Assembly: GCF_900094575.1 (NCBI RefSeq)
Contig: NZ_FMAE01000006.1
Coordinates: 310,001 to 374,000, forward strand
Reading direction: 5' to 3'
Source: Bradyrhizobium yuanmingense
Lineage (GTDB): Bacteria; Pseudomonadota; Alphaproteobacteria; Rhizobiales; Xanthobacteraceae
DNA: 64,000 nucleotides
Positions 16,842 through 25,513 of the stretch are shown one piece after another. The position numbers and the translations under genes are program-made. Position 1 is the stretch's first letter. Each line of letters starts with the position of its first letter. The notes beneath the pieces were generated by a model. It ran no database searches. It was not told where the DNA came from and was given only the letters and a program-made list of their open reading frames with translations.

Positions 16842-18986
16842 TCACACCGCAAGGCCCAAAGCGCCACCGTCGGGCTGAGCCACCATTGAATCAGCGGGCA
16901 CGTGATTGACGACGAGGCCGGTCGGCACCGCCGCGTATCTTGCCAGCGCCGCGGTCACCCTGCGCATCGCCGACGAACCAAGCTCGCCGGCGCGCGCCAC
17001 CAGAACGATCAGGTCGGCATGCGCGGCCAGCGCAATGGCGTCGGGCTGCAAGGCGAGATTGCCTGCGTGGACGACAATCAGGTCGAACTCGGAACGGATA
17101 TCGTCCTCGGGCCGAGCATCGGGCTTCCGGCCGGCACTCAGCAACTCGTCGATCGACTGAAGTCCCGCCGTGGTCGAGCCGTCCTGCCATTCGGTCACCG
17201 GCGGCTGGGAGCCTGCAAATTCCGGCTGGAGCCGGATCAGCACGCTCATCATGCCGCGGTTGACGGCGGCGCGATTGAGGGAGCGCGCCACCGTGTTGCC
17301 GCCGGCGCTCTTACCGACCGACAAGACCAGCGCGACCTTGCAGCCGCGCACCGGCACGCGGTCGATGCGTTCGAGCAGCGGCCGTAAGTGGGGGCCGAGA
17401 TCGAGCTCGGCCGACGCGCTGACCGGTCTTTGCCAGACCGTGTTGATCCCGCCTCCTGGCGCCAGCTCGGGGATGCGGGCCCAGACAGGAAGGCGGGGCA
17501 TCGCCTCGGCTGGGCGCGCGGCGGCGGCAGGAGGGGAAACTTGCCGGTTGGGCGTCTCCTCCGCTTCACGTGAGACAGGCGCCTCAACGGATTCGGGCTT
17601 GTCGGCGGACAGGCTGGTCGTCACCGCAACGGCGGCGGTCGACGTCAGCAGCGAGCCGATCGCCAGCGCCGCGAGCAGCAAGGCGAGCGGCGGACGCGTC
17701 GAGCGCAACGGCGGAATGGCAACCGATGCGATCTTGGTCTGGGACGCCTGCAGCTGACGCTGCTCATTGGTGGTCTTGAACCGCGACAGGAACTGCTCGT
17801 AGATGTTGCGGTTGGCATCGGCGTCGCGCTGCAGCTCCTGCAGCTTCACCAGCGCCTGGCCGTCGCGCAGCATCTTGGTCTCGACCGCCTTGAGCTGCTT
17901 TTCCAGCGCGTTCTGCTGCTCCAGCTGCGCCTCATATTCGGACTTGGCCGTATCGATGTTCTTCTTCCGCTCGATCTCGATCTGCCGGTTGATATCCGCC
18001 AGCTGGCTGTAGGAGATCGCAAGGTCGGGATGGCGGTCGCCATAGACCGCCTTCTTCTGCGCGATCTGGTCGTTCAGCGCCGAGCGCTGCGCGCGCAGCA
18101 TGCTGAGGAGATCCTGCTTCACCGGCCCTTCGACATTGGCCTTGACGTCGCGCTGCACCTGCTCGTAGCGCGCCTTGGCCTCCTCGGTGCGGGCGCGGGC
18201 GGCGGAGACCTGCTGGGTCAGATCGGTCACCCGCAATTGCTGCGTGGTGGATTCCTTGCCGGCATTGACGATGTTGTGCTCGAGCCGGAAGGCGGCGACG
18301 GCGTCTTCCGACGCGCGCAGGCGCTCGCTCAGCGTTTTCAGCCGGTCCTGGAGCCAGCCGGCCGCCTCGTCCGTCGCCTCGGTGCGGACGCGGCCCTGGC
18401 TGGCGACGAAGGCCTCGGCGATGGCATTGGCGTAGTAGGCGGCGCGATCCGGCCGGTTGGAGGTGAAGGAAATCGCGATGACGTAGGTCAGCCCGCGCCG
18501 GGTGATCTCGAGGCGGTTGCGGAATCTTTCGAGCAGGCGCGTCATGTCGGTATAACCGCCCGCGATGTCCTCGTCGTCCGCGATCTTGAGCTGCTCGATC
18601 AGGGGGCGGAGGAAGCCGTCGGATTTGGCGATCTCGATCTGGCTCTGCAGCGCCGCGGCATCCTGGCCGATGCCGGGCAGCACGTCCTGCTCCGAGGTCA
18701 CGCGCAGCTCGCGCGGATCGAGCACGACCAGGGCCGTCGCGGCATAGCGGACCGGAAGCACCATCAGGGCGACGACGCCGAGGGCGAACAGCGCCAGCGC
18801 CAGCGTCAGAATGCGCCGGCCGTTCTCGCGCAGAAAGGACAGCGTCCCGGAGACGGTCAACGATCCCTTGGTCAGTCCCGGCGAGGCGCCGTCAAGCTTC
18901 GCCTTCCCAGCGCGCGGCGCTTCCCACGAAGCCGCTTGCTCCGTCGGGGCGATGCTTCGCGGAGATGCGCGGCTACCGAACGCCAT
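16842..18986 (-). CDS. Polysaccharide co-polymerase (Wzz/Wzc-like) with inactive BY-kinase-like domain
   Basis: The 714-residue protein has a cytoplasmic N-terminus, a first membrane span at about 61-78, a long periplasmic coiled-coil region (residues ~190-410) and a second span preceded by the Pro-rich motif PPLRSTRPPLA. This is the chain-length regulator layout. The C-terminal ~250 residues match BY-kinase domains, but the P-loop is SVGKSAGGNTVA, without the GKS/T triad. Walker A' reads SVLIRLQPE with no Asp pair, and Walker B reads FDLIVVHAG. No C-terminal Tyr cluster is present. It probably controls polymer length without kinase activity. Confidence 0.87.
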   Translation of the reverse strand: MAFGSRASPRSIAPTEQAASWEAPRAGKAKLDGASPGLTKGSLTVSGTLSFLRENGRRILTLALALFALGVVALMVLPVRYAATALVVLDPRELRVTSEQDVLPGIGQDAAALQSQIEIAKSDGFLRPLIEQLKIADDEDIAGGYTDMTRLLERFRNRLEITRRGLTYVIAISFTSNRPDRAAYYANAIAEAFVASQGRVRTEATDEAAGWLQDRLKTLSERLRASEDAVAAFRLEHNIVNAGKESTTQQLRVTDLTQQVSAARARTEEAKARYEQVQRDVKANVEGPVKQDLLSMLRAQRSALNDQIAQKKAVYGDRHPDLAISYSQLADINRQIEIERKKNIDTAKSEYEAQLEQQNALEKQLKAVETKMLRDGQALVKLQELQRDADANRNIYEQFLSRFKTTNEQRQLQASQTKIASVAIPPLRSTRPPLALLLAALAIGSLLTSTAAVAVTTSLSADKPESVEAPVSREAEETPNRQVSPPAAAARPAEAMPRLPVWARIPELAPGGGINTVWQRPVSASAELDLGPHLRPLLERIDRVPVRGCKVALVLSVGKSAGGNTVARSLNRAAVNRGMMSVLIRLQPEFAGSQPPVTEWQDGSTTAGLQSIDELLSAGRKPDARPEDDIRSEFDLIVVHAGNLALQPDAIALAAHADLIVLVARAGELGSSAMRRVTAALARYAAVPTGLVVNHVPADSMVAQPDGGALGLAV

Positions 18987-19050
18987 GGGTTGGACTCGAA
19001 ATCAACTGACAGTCATAGCTCAGAGGCTTGCTACACCGTAAATATCCATG

Positions 19051-19066
19051 GTTAACCGCCGGTTAC
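19051..19066 (-). promoter_or_regulatory. Candidate CtrA box upstream of the co-polymerase gene
   Basis: On the minus strand the bases read GTAA-N7-TTAAC, one mismatch from the CtrA consensus TTAA-N7-TTAAC known in alphaproteobacteria. It lies 65-80 bases before the start codon at 18986. One match to a 9-base consensus can occur by chance. Confidence 0.3.
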
Positions 19067-19185
19067 GGCTCGGCTGGGCTGGGATGATCTTGGGCGGTGA
19101 ACGATTCGTTAACGCGACGCGGCCAGCCATTCAGGCGCGGCGCACATCGGCGGCGCTGCCTGCGCTCGCCTCGATGTGCGACCGC

Positions 19186-20796
19186 TCACAAGCCGATGAC
19201 ATACCCGTCCCGCCTCGGATCGGCGGCACCCGTCATCACGCCGGTTACCGGATCGAGCGCGACGGCCTGCATGCCGCCGCAGAGCATGGTCCATTCGGTG
19301 TCCAAGATCTCGATCTCGTGGCCGCGGCGCTTCAGTTCGGCGATGGTCTCCGGCGCGATGCGGTTCTCCGCCTGAATGAAGCGGCCGTCCCACAGCCGTG
19401 AACGCGGCGCCTCGATCGCCTGCTGCAGCGGAAGGCCGAACTCGATGTGCTGCACATAAGCCTGGGCCTGGGTTTGCGGGATGCCGTAGCTGCCGGGCGT
19501 CCCCAGCGCGAGCACCGGGCGGCTACCGCGCGTCGCAATCGACGGTGCCAGCGTCACCGGCAACGCATCGCCCGGCTTGGCGAGGTTCGGGCTTCCCGGC
19601 TGCACGTCGGCCCAATGCAGATGATTGTTGAGGCAAACGCCGGTCCCCGGCACCACGACGCCGCTGCCGAACGGGCTGCCGAGACTTTGCGTCATGCAGA
19701 CCAGATTGCCTTCGGTGTCGGCGATTGAGAACGAGGTGGTGTGGCCGGGATCGGCACGATCCTGCGGCATCCATTGCTCTGTCGGGCCCGTGATCGGGCG
19801 GCCGTCGCTCACACGCTGGCGAAGCCGCGCGATCGTCGCCTCGGACATTGCTCCAGCGGCTTGATCCGGTCCCAGATTGCCATGGGCGATGCGCTCGCCG
19901 GCGGCGAGACGGATCGCGCGATAGACCGTGTCGAGATGATCGGCGCCGTCCTTCGGCAGACGCCCGAGGTCAAAGCCTTCAAGGATCTTGAGGGTCAGGG
20001 CGAACTGGAAGCCGCCGCATTGCTGCGCCGGGACGTGAAGCTCGAGCCCCCGATAGGACACGGTCAGGGGATCGAACCAATGCGGCTTGACGGCGATGAC
20101 ATCGTCCAGCGTCAGGCTGCCGCCGAGCGTGGCGAGATAGTCCACGATCCGCCGGCCGAGCTTGCCGCCATACAGATGCTCGGGCCCCAAGTCGGAGATC
20201 TCGGCAAGAGTCTGCGCAAGATCAGGCTGCGCGACGATGCTGCCGAGCTTCACCGGCATTCCATCCGGGAGATAGTTCCTGACCAGTGCGGCGTGCAGCT
20301 CCGGCCAGGGTTCGAGCAGCGGCACCTGCTCGTTGATCTCATCAACACCGAAGTCCGAGAGCGCAAAGCCGCCCTGCGCCAGCGTGATCGCCGGCGCAAA
20401 GACGTCTGGAAGCGATTTGCGTCCATAGCGCGAGAGCAGCTCGCACCAGCCCGCGAGATTGCCGGGCGTCGAGGCCGCCTGCGCACCGCGCTCGAGCTCG
20501 AATCTGCTGGTGTATCTGCCGACCGGGAAGCTTGCGGGCACCGGCGGAGCGAAGTCGAGCACGCGAATGCGCTGCTCGATCGCCACCCAGATCGTGGCCA
20601 GTCCAAACCCGGCAAGCCCCGACATGAACGGCTCGACCACGTTGAGGGCGGCCGCCGTGGCGACGGCCGCATCGAACGCATTGCCGCCCTGCATCAGGAT
20701 TCGTGCACCGGCCTGTGCCGCGAGCGGATGCGCGGCGGCGACCATGCCGTGCCGCGAGAACAGCGTCGGACGCCCATATGTCCTGGCGAGTTGCAT
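19186..20796 (-). CDS. Gamma-glutamyltransferase family protein, cytoplasmic
   Basis: The 536-residue product matches the GGT/Ntn-hydrolase family from end to end. It has GGNAFDAAVATAAALNVVEP near the N-terminus and the autoprocessing site DPGHTTSFSIAD with nucleophile Thr 353. Later it has SLGSPFGSGVVVPGTG and a LGTPGSYG variant of the usual GSPGG. There is no signal peptide, unlike periplasmic GgtA, so this is a GGT-like acylase or hydrolase of the cytosol. It follows dgdA by 20 bases on the same strand and probably shares its transcript. The substrate is unknown; a gamma-glutamyl or acylated amino acid released for DgdA is a guess. Confidence 0.87.
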   Translation of the reverse strand: MQLARTYGRPTLFSRHGMVAAAHPLAAQAGARILMQGGNAFDAAVATAAALNVVEPFMSGLAGFGLATIWVAIEQRIRVLDFAPPVPASFPVGRYTSRFELERGAQAASTPGNLAGWCELLSRYGRKSLPDVFAPAITLAQGGFALSDFGVDEINEQVPLLEPWPELHAALVRNYLPDGMPVKLGSIVAQPDLAQTLAEISDLGPEHLYGGKLGRRIVDYLATLGGSLTLDDVIAVKPHWFDPLTVSYRGLELHVPAQQCGGFQFALTLKILEGFDLGRLPKDGADHLDTVYRAIRLAAGERIAHGNLGPDQAAGAMSEATIARLRQRVSDGRPITGPTEQWMPQDRADPGHTTSFSIADTEGNLVCMTQSLGSPFGSGVVVPGTGVCLNNHLHWADVQPGSPNLAKPGDALPVTLAPSIATRGSRPVLALGTPGSYGIPQTQAQAYVQHIEFGLPLQQAIEAPRSRLWDGRFIQAENRIAPETIAELKRRGHEIEILDTEWTMLCGGMQAVALDPVTGVMTGAADPRRDGYVIGL

Positions 20797-20816
20797 CCGG
20801 AAAAGGCCTTCCCCGA

Positions 20817-22127
20817 TCAGTGCGTCGTCGCAGCAGCCTGGATCGCCTCCGACATGATCTCGAGACCGCGATCGATTTCGGCCTCGGACACCGTGAGCGG
20901 CGGCGCGATGCGGAATACGCCGCCCATGCTGGGCAACTTGACGATGTTCATGCTGAGACCGCGACGCATGGTCTCCTCCATGATCCGCGCGCCGAGTTCA
21001 AACCCCGGCGTCTTGGACTGCCGGTCGACGACGATTTCAAGACCAAGCAGAAGCCCGCGGCCCCTGACGTCACCGACGCATTCGAACTTTTGCTGCAGCG
21101 ACAGCAATCCATCCCGGAGCCTGTTGCCCCTGGCGGTTGCCTGCGCCACCAACCCGTCGCGCGCGACAACGTCGAGCACCGTGACGCCGATCGCGGCGGG
21201 CAAGGGATCGGAGACATGCGTGGTGTAGAACAGGAAGCCGCGCTCGAACGCGGTCTGCTCGATGGCCTTTGTCGTCATGACCGCGGCGAGCGGCAGACCG
21301 GCGCCGAGCGTCTTCGACAGCGTGAGAATATCAGGCACCACGCCGTCACGCTCGAAGGCAAACATGTGCCCGGTGCGGCCGATTCCGGTCTGAGCTTCGT
21401 CGAGGATCAGCAGCATGCCGCGCTGCTCGCATTTTTGCTTCAAAGCCGCGAGATAGCCGAGCGGCAGTTCCAGAATGCCGCCGCTGGAGAGGATCGGCTC
21501 GGCGATGAAGGCCGCCAGACTACCGGTCGACTGGCTGTCGATCAGTGCGAACGCATCGTCGAGCTCGGTCTGCCAGTCGTTGCTGCCGTCGACGTTCCTG
21601 AAGCGCGGCCTATAGGCGTTCGGCGCGGGAATGACGAACGATCCGACCGCGGCCGGCCCATAACCGCGCCGGCCCGCGCTGTAGGTCGCCGACGCCGCCG
21701 CGCCGGTCATGCCGTGCCAGCTTTGCGCGAAGGCGACGATTTCGTGCCGGCCGGTGACGAGCTTGGCCATCCGGATCGCCGCTTCATTGGCTTCCGCGCC
21801 TGTCGTCAGCAGCTGCACGCGGTCGAGACCGGGCGCAAGCGCAGCGAGACGCTCGGCCAACGTCACCACCGGACGCGAGAGCATGCCGCTGAAGAGATGA
21901 GCGACCGCACCCATTTGCCGTGCGACCGTGGCGACGATGTCGGGATGCGTGTGCCCCAGCACAGCGCTCATCTGACCCGAGGTGAAATCGAGGATGGCGC
22001 GTCCGTCGGCGTCGTAGACGAAACTGCCGGCCGCACGCTCGATGATGACGGGTTCGAAACTCGGCCCATAGCGGGTCAGATGCGTGTTGGCGGACGCCCA
22101 GAAATCGGGATCGGCATTTAAGGTCAT
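20817..22127 (-). CDS. dgdA: 2,2-Dialkylglycine decarboxylase
   Basis: The 436-residue product closely follows the Burkholderia cepacia enzyme as I recall it: MTLNADPDFW at the start, ILDFTSGQMSAVLGHTHP, FAQSWHGMTGAAASATYS, LILDEAQTGIGRTGHMFA and LSKTLGAGLPLA. The Schiff-base Lys falls at 272, the number known for that enzyme, and Gln 52 and Ser 215 also align. The enzyme couples decarboxylation of 2-aminoisobutyrate or isovaline to transamination of pyruvate. ATG 22127 behind GAGAGGTGG is used. A gamma-glutamyltransferase-like gene follows and a LysR gene is divergent, like the known dgdA-dgdR pair. Confidence 0.92.
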   Translation of the reverse strand: MTLNADPDFWASANTHLTRYGPSFEPVIIERAAGSFVYDADGRAILDFTSGQMSAVLGHTHPDIVATVARQMGAVAHLFSGMLSRPVVTLAERLAALAPGLDRVQLLTTGAEANEAAIRMAKLVTGRHEIVAFAQSWHGMTGAAASATYSAGRRGYGPAAVGSFVIPAPNAYRPRFRNVDGSNDWQTELDDAFALIDSQSTGSLAAFIAEPILSSGGILELPLGYLAALKQKCEQRGMLLILDEAQTGIGRTGHMFAFERDGVVPDILTLSKTLGAGLPLAAVMTTKAIEQTAFERGFLFYTTHVSDPLPAAIGVTVLDVVARDGLVAQATARGNRLRDGLLSLQQKFECVGDVRGRGLLLGLEIVVDRQSKTPGFELGARIMEETMRRGLSMNIVKLPSMGGVFRIAPPLTVSEAEIDRGLEIMSEAIQAAATTH

Positions 22128-22187
22128 GACAGCCACCTCTCGCTTGGGGGACGTCCGACCTCTAGGCAAGAATTTGACTTCAGGCTA

Positions 22188-22216
22188 ATTGATATAATTC
22201 AATCTGGATATCAATC
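22188..22216. promoter_or_regulatory. Candidate LysR operator between dgdA and dgdR
   Basis: ATTGA (22188-22192) and TCAAT (22199-22203) form an inverted repeat around six bases, containing a T-N11-A match typical of LysR sites. A second nested pair, TTGATA and TATCAA, extends the dyad to about 22214. The region lies between the divergent start codons (22127 and 22223), where a LysR regulator would be expected to bind. Confidence 0.5.
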
Positions 22217-22222
22217 TTCCTG

Positions 22223-23092
22223 ATGTCGATGCTGGATCTCACCCTTCTGAGGAATTTCGTCGTCGTGGCCCGCACCGGCTCGATCAGCCTGGCGGCCTTG
22301 CAGATTGGCCGGACACAGTCCGCGCTCAGCATGCAGATGCAACGGCTGGAACAGACGATCACGCAGCCGCTGTTTCACCGCAGCGGATCCGGCATGAGGC
22401 TGACCGCGGCCGGCGAGAAACTGCTCGCCCACGCCGAGACGCTGCTGGCGCAGCACGACGAGATTCTCGCCGACATGAGCGGCGAGAGTCTCAAAGGGAC
22501 GCTGAGCCTGGGCTGCCCGGAGGACTATTCGATCGCTTTCCTGCCGGCGCTGCTGAAGGGGTTCTGCGCGCTGCATCCCAATGTCGAGCTGCGCATGGTC
22601 TGCGCACCGACCTCCGAGCTGCGCCCGATGCTGGCGCGGCGCCAGATCGACATGGCGCTGGTCTCGCTGTCCGATGCCGGAGCGCGCGAGGTGATCCGGG
22701 AGGAGCGCTTCGTCTGGGTCGCGAACGAGGCCGAACCGAAAATACTGACGCAGGATGTGCTGCCGCTGGCGCTGGCGGCGCCGATGAGCCTGGACTACCG
22801 CGCCGCCTGCGCCGCGATGGACGCGGTCAATCGGCGCTACAGGGTCGCCTACGCGAGCAACAGCCTCGCCGGCCTGATCGCGATAGCGCGGTCCGGTCAT
22901 GCGATCAGCGTCCTGACACGAACCGCCGTTCCGTTCGATCTTCACGTCGTCTCGGCCGGACTGCCCCTGCTTCCGACCATCGGCATCGCGCTCGAATTCT
23001 CGGAGGCGAGGCCCTCGCTGCTGGCGACGACGCTGGCCGAGCACGTCCGCACCGTGTTGCCCGGACTGAAGACCAAGGCGGAGATCGATTAG
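22223..23092 (+). CDS. dgdR: LysR-type regulator, probable DgdR
   Basis: The 289-residue protein has an N-terminal helix-turn-helix (LTLLRNFVVVARTGSISLAALQIGRTQSALSMQMQ) split here into its two helices, GSISLAALQIG and TQSALSMQMQRLEQ. The LysR effector domain follows from about 90. It is divergent from dgdA with a 95-base gap, the arrangement reported for dgdA and its LysR-type repressor dgdR in Burkholderia cepacia. I therefore infer control of dgdA by 2-aminoisobutyrate or a related amino acid. Start ATG 22223; a second ATG six bases on is possible. Confidence 0.8.
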   Translation: MSMLDLTLLRNFVVVARTGSISLAALQIGRTQSALSMQMQRLEQTITQPLFHRSGSGMRLTAAGEKLLAHAETLLAQHDEILADMSGESLKGTLSLGCPEDYSIAFLPALLKGFCALHPNVELRMVCAPTSELRPMLARRQIDMALVSLSDAGAREVIREERFVWVANEAEPKILTQDVLPLALAAPMSLDYRAACAAMDAVNRRYRVAYASNSLAGLIAIARSGHAISVLTRTAVPFDLHVVSAGLPLLPTIGIALEFSEARPSLLATTLAEHVRTVLPGLKTKAEID

Positions 23093-23122
23093 TGACCTGC
23101 GCGTGTGCGGCGAGCGCAGCGC

Positions 23123-24166
23123 TCAGCTGATGTTCAGGAGAATCCGTCCCGATGTGCCGCTGCGCATCAGATCCAGGGCGTCGTTGATGTCGTCGAGCGC
23201 GAACTCGTGGGTGACGATGCCGCGGTAGCTCACCTTGCCGGCGTCGCTGAGTCGCACCAGGCGCGGGATATCGCGCGCGGGCTGGCATTGCCCGCCTTCC
23301 GAGCCCTTCAGCACCTTCTCGAAGTGCAACGGCAGGGTATAGATCTCGGCCTTCTCGCGGGGCACGCCGACCAGGATGCAGCGGCCTTTCTTGGCCGTGA
23401 TCTCGTAGGCGAGCTCGATCAGGTTCTTGACGCCGGTGGTCTCGACGACCTTGTCGGGGCCGTCGGCCCCCGTGACGGACCGGACCTCGGCGGCCACATC
23501 CTTCACGGTCTCGGAATTGACGATGTGGGTGGCGCCGAAATCCTTCGCCATGGCCAGCTTGTTGTCGAGGCGATCGATCGCAATGACCGGCCATGCGCCG
23601 ACCATCGCGGCGAATTGCACGATGTTCAATCCGACGCCGCCGACACCGAATACGACGACGGCTTCGCCGATGGCGATCTGCGCATCGTTGTTGACGACGC
23701 CGAGCGCGGTCGTCACCGCGCAGCCGAGCAGCGGCGCACTGGTGCGGTCGATCGTATCAGGAACGGGCGTGACGCGATTCTCCGACACCACGGCATATTC
23801 GTTGAAGGTGGTGACCCAGCCCGCATTGAGGCGCTTGCCGCGCCAGGAATAGACCGGCGTGTTGGACTGGATGCCCTTGCCCGGCCGCCAATGCATGACG
23901 ACGGTATCGCCCTGCTTGCAGGAGACGACGCCGGGTCCGGTTTCGACGATGGTCGCCAGCGCCTCGTGCCCCAACAGGTGCGGCAGGAACTTGTCGACGC
24001 CCTTGACGGCGTCGATCTCGTTGATCTGCGCGCCGCAAATGCTCGACGTGTGCACATGGGCGAGCACCTGACCGTGCTCGAGCCTGTCGGGCAGATTGAA
24101 CTCGTCGACGATCAGCGGCTTGCCGGATTCGACGAGGATCGCGGCCTTTGCAGTCTTGATGTCCAT
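23123..24166 (-). CDS. Zinc-type alcohol dehydrogenase (MDR superfamily) lacking the structural-zinc cysteines
   Basis: The 347-residue product has the catalytic zinc ligands Cys 44 (SSICGAQ), His 67-Glu 68 (GHEAL) and Cys 149 (LGCAVTT). A GVGGVG nucleotide-binding motif lies at 174-179. The loop that normally carries four structural-zinc cysteines (about 92-112) reads MHWRPGKGIQSNTPVYSW and has none. Members oxidise alcohols or reduce aldehydes with NAD(P). It starts 15 bases after the methyltransferase gene ends, so the two form an operon. The substrate is unknown. Confidence 0.85.
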   Translation of the reverse strand: MDIKTAKAAILVESGKPLIVDEFNLPDRLEHGQVLAHVHTSSICGAQINEIDAVKGVDKFLPHLLGHEALATIVETGPGVVSCKQGDTVVMHWRPGKGIQSNTPVYSWRGKRLNAGWVTTFNEYAVVSENRVTPVPDTIDRTSAPLLGCAVTTALGVVNNDAQIAIGEAVVVFGVGGVGLNIVQFAAMVGAWPVIAIDRLDNKLAMAKDFGATHIVNSETVKDVAAEVRSVTGADGPDKVVETTGVKNLIELAYEITAKKGRCILVGVPREKAEIYTLPLHFEKVLKGSEGGQCQPARDIPRLVRLSDAGKVSYRGIVTHEFALDDINDALDLMRSGTSGRILLNIS

Positions 24167-24181
24167 GGGTCGCGCGCCCGG

Positions 24182-24847
24182 TCACTCGAAATAGATGAAT
24201 TCGTAATCGCCGGTGTAGCCGAGCTTGCCGTAGAGCCAGATCCATTCCGAGGTGTGCAGGATGGATTCTGCCGTTAGCGCCCAGCATTCGAGGTTGTGCA
24301 GCTCGGTGACGTTCCGGTAGCCCTCGACCATGACGTATTTGTTCTTGCCGACCCGCTCGATCTCCTTGAGCGCGGCCTCGAGCTCGTAGAGCCTGAGATT
24401 GTGCAGGGTGCCGAGCGAGATGACGAGGTCGAAGCTGTCGTCGCCATAGGGATAGACGTCCTGGGCGCGATAGTTGAACAGATACGGCTTCACCTGCTCG
24501 TGCGCATTGGCAAGACCATGCTTGGAGATGTCGAAGCCGGTGACCTTCAGGCCCGGCAGGATCTTCTGCATCTCGTACAACAGAAAACCCTTGCCGCAGC
24601 CGACGTCGAGCACGCTCGACCCGTCCTTCAGGCCATAGGTCTCGATCAGCGCCTTGGCGACCGGGGCCCAGCGCCCCTCGATGAAGCGGTAGCCGCCATA
24701 ACCGAAACGGCGATCGCCGTCCCAGTAATCGGCCTCGTACTCCCGCGCCTTCAGCGAGCAGCCGATCTTGTCGTCGTTCATGCGGCCCATGTAGTCGCGC
24801 TTGGTCGCAGTGTGCAGCGGCGTTACGATATTCAGCAGTCGTCCCAT
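24182..24847 (-). CDS. Class I SAM-dependent methyltransferase
   Basis: The 221-residue product has motif I VLDVGCGKGFLL (79-90), an acidic post-motif II in VTGFDISKHGL, and a DSFDLVISLGTLHNL motif IV-like stretch. The start is taken at MGRLLNIVTP (ATG 24847, behind GAGGGCTCA); upstream in-frame Met codons give a longer, less typical N-terminus. The acceptor substrate is unknown. Pairing with a dehydrogenase suggests modification of a small metabolite or a sugar, which is inference. Confidence 0.83.
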   Translation of the reverse strand: MGRLLNIVTPLHTATKRDYMGRMNDDKIGCSLKAREYEADYWDGDRRFGYGGYRFIEGRWAPVAKALIETYGLKDGSSVLDVGCGKGFLLYEMQKILPGLKVTGFDISKHGLANAHEQVKPYLFNYRAQDVYPYGDDSFDLVISLGTLHNLRLYELEAALKEIERVGKNKYVMVEGYRNVTELHNLECWALTAESILHTSEWIWLYGKLGYTGDYEFIYFE

Positions 24848-24943
24848 TGAGCCCTCGGATTTCATCACGCGCGGAGATTGTCTTGACCGGCCTGGGGAGC
24901 CTCGCACGTGACCTGCGACTGGCCCTAGCATTTGTGGCGAAGA

Positions 24944-24967
24944 CCATCATTGTTTCAGATCAATGAT
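24944..24967. promoter_or_regulatory. Perfect 8-bp dyad in the gap between divergent genes
   Basis: CATCATTG and CAATGATG flank an eight-base spacer, 97 bases before the methyltransferase start and 156 bases before the start at 25123. The symmetry and the position suggest an operator for a dimeric regulator, but its owner is unknown. Confidence 0.4.
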
Positions 24968-25122
24968 GTGGAAATGCTGCCGCGGCGCCGGTCAAGATCC
25001 GGCCGATGATTCGCCAGTGCCGACCAAGCGCCAGGTTCCAGCCGCGGCTGCCGGCGGCCGTGACATGGCGACGCTGGAACGAGATGCGCCGCACGGCGTT
25101 CGGCAGCGAGGAGAATCCTGCC

Positions 25123-25449
25123 ATGCCGACCAAGCCGACCATCGCCCGCGTCTGGCGCGGCCGTACCCGCCGCGACCTCGCCGACGCCTACCAGGCCTAT
25201 CTGCAAGCCGAGGGCATCCCGCCGCTGCGAAAGACCGCGCTCGGTGTGCAGCAATTGCGGGAGGACCGCGACGAGGAGACGTGGTTCACCACCATTTCCT
25301 ATTGGGCGGACATCGCAGCCATGACGGCTTTCACCAAGGGCGAGCCGACCAAGGTCCATCATCTCGCGCGCGACGCGGAGTTCCTGATCGAGCTGCCGGA
25401 GCGTATCGAGATCCACCGCATCCTGATCGACGAGCAGGGCCTGCGGTGA
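25123..25449 (+). CDS. Small ABM-fold-like hypothetical protein
   Basis: The 108-residue product (MPTKPTIARVWRGRTRRDLA...) has alternating strand and helix pattern with an ETWFTTISYWADIAAMTAFT stretch typical of the dimeric alpha-beta barrel/antibiotic monooxygenase fold. Start ATG 25123 has a strong ribosome site (GAGGAGAATCC). An in-frame upstream extension to 25006 is Arg/Pro-rich and unlikely. The function is unknown. Confidence 0.7.
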   Translation: MPTKPTIARVWRGRTRRDLADAYQAYLQAEGIPPLRKTALGVQQLREDRDEETWFTTISYWADIAAMTAFTKGEPTKVHHLARDAEFLIELPERIEIHRILIDEQGLR

Positions 25450-25477
25450 AGGCCTCGCCCATCCGCTTGTCCGTGTC

Positions 25478-25505
25478 TTGATTCCGCGCTCCGCCGCGCT
25501 ATACG
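25478..25505 (+). promoter_or_regulatory. Candidate promoter for the leader peptide and dioxygenase gene
   Basis: TTGATT (25478-25483) and TATACG (25500-25505) are separated by 16 bases, each matching four of six consensus positions. A start site seven to nine bases later would fall at or just before the ATG at 25514, giving a leaderless transcript. Confidence 0.4.
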
Positions 25506-25513
25506 TTCCCGCC

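Noticed and set aside
25006..25122. Earlier start for the ABM-like gene
   Set aside because: The extra N-terminus is Arg/Pro-rich and the ATG at 25123 has a strong ribosome site.
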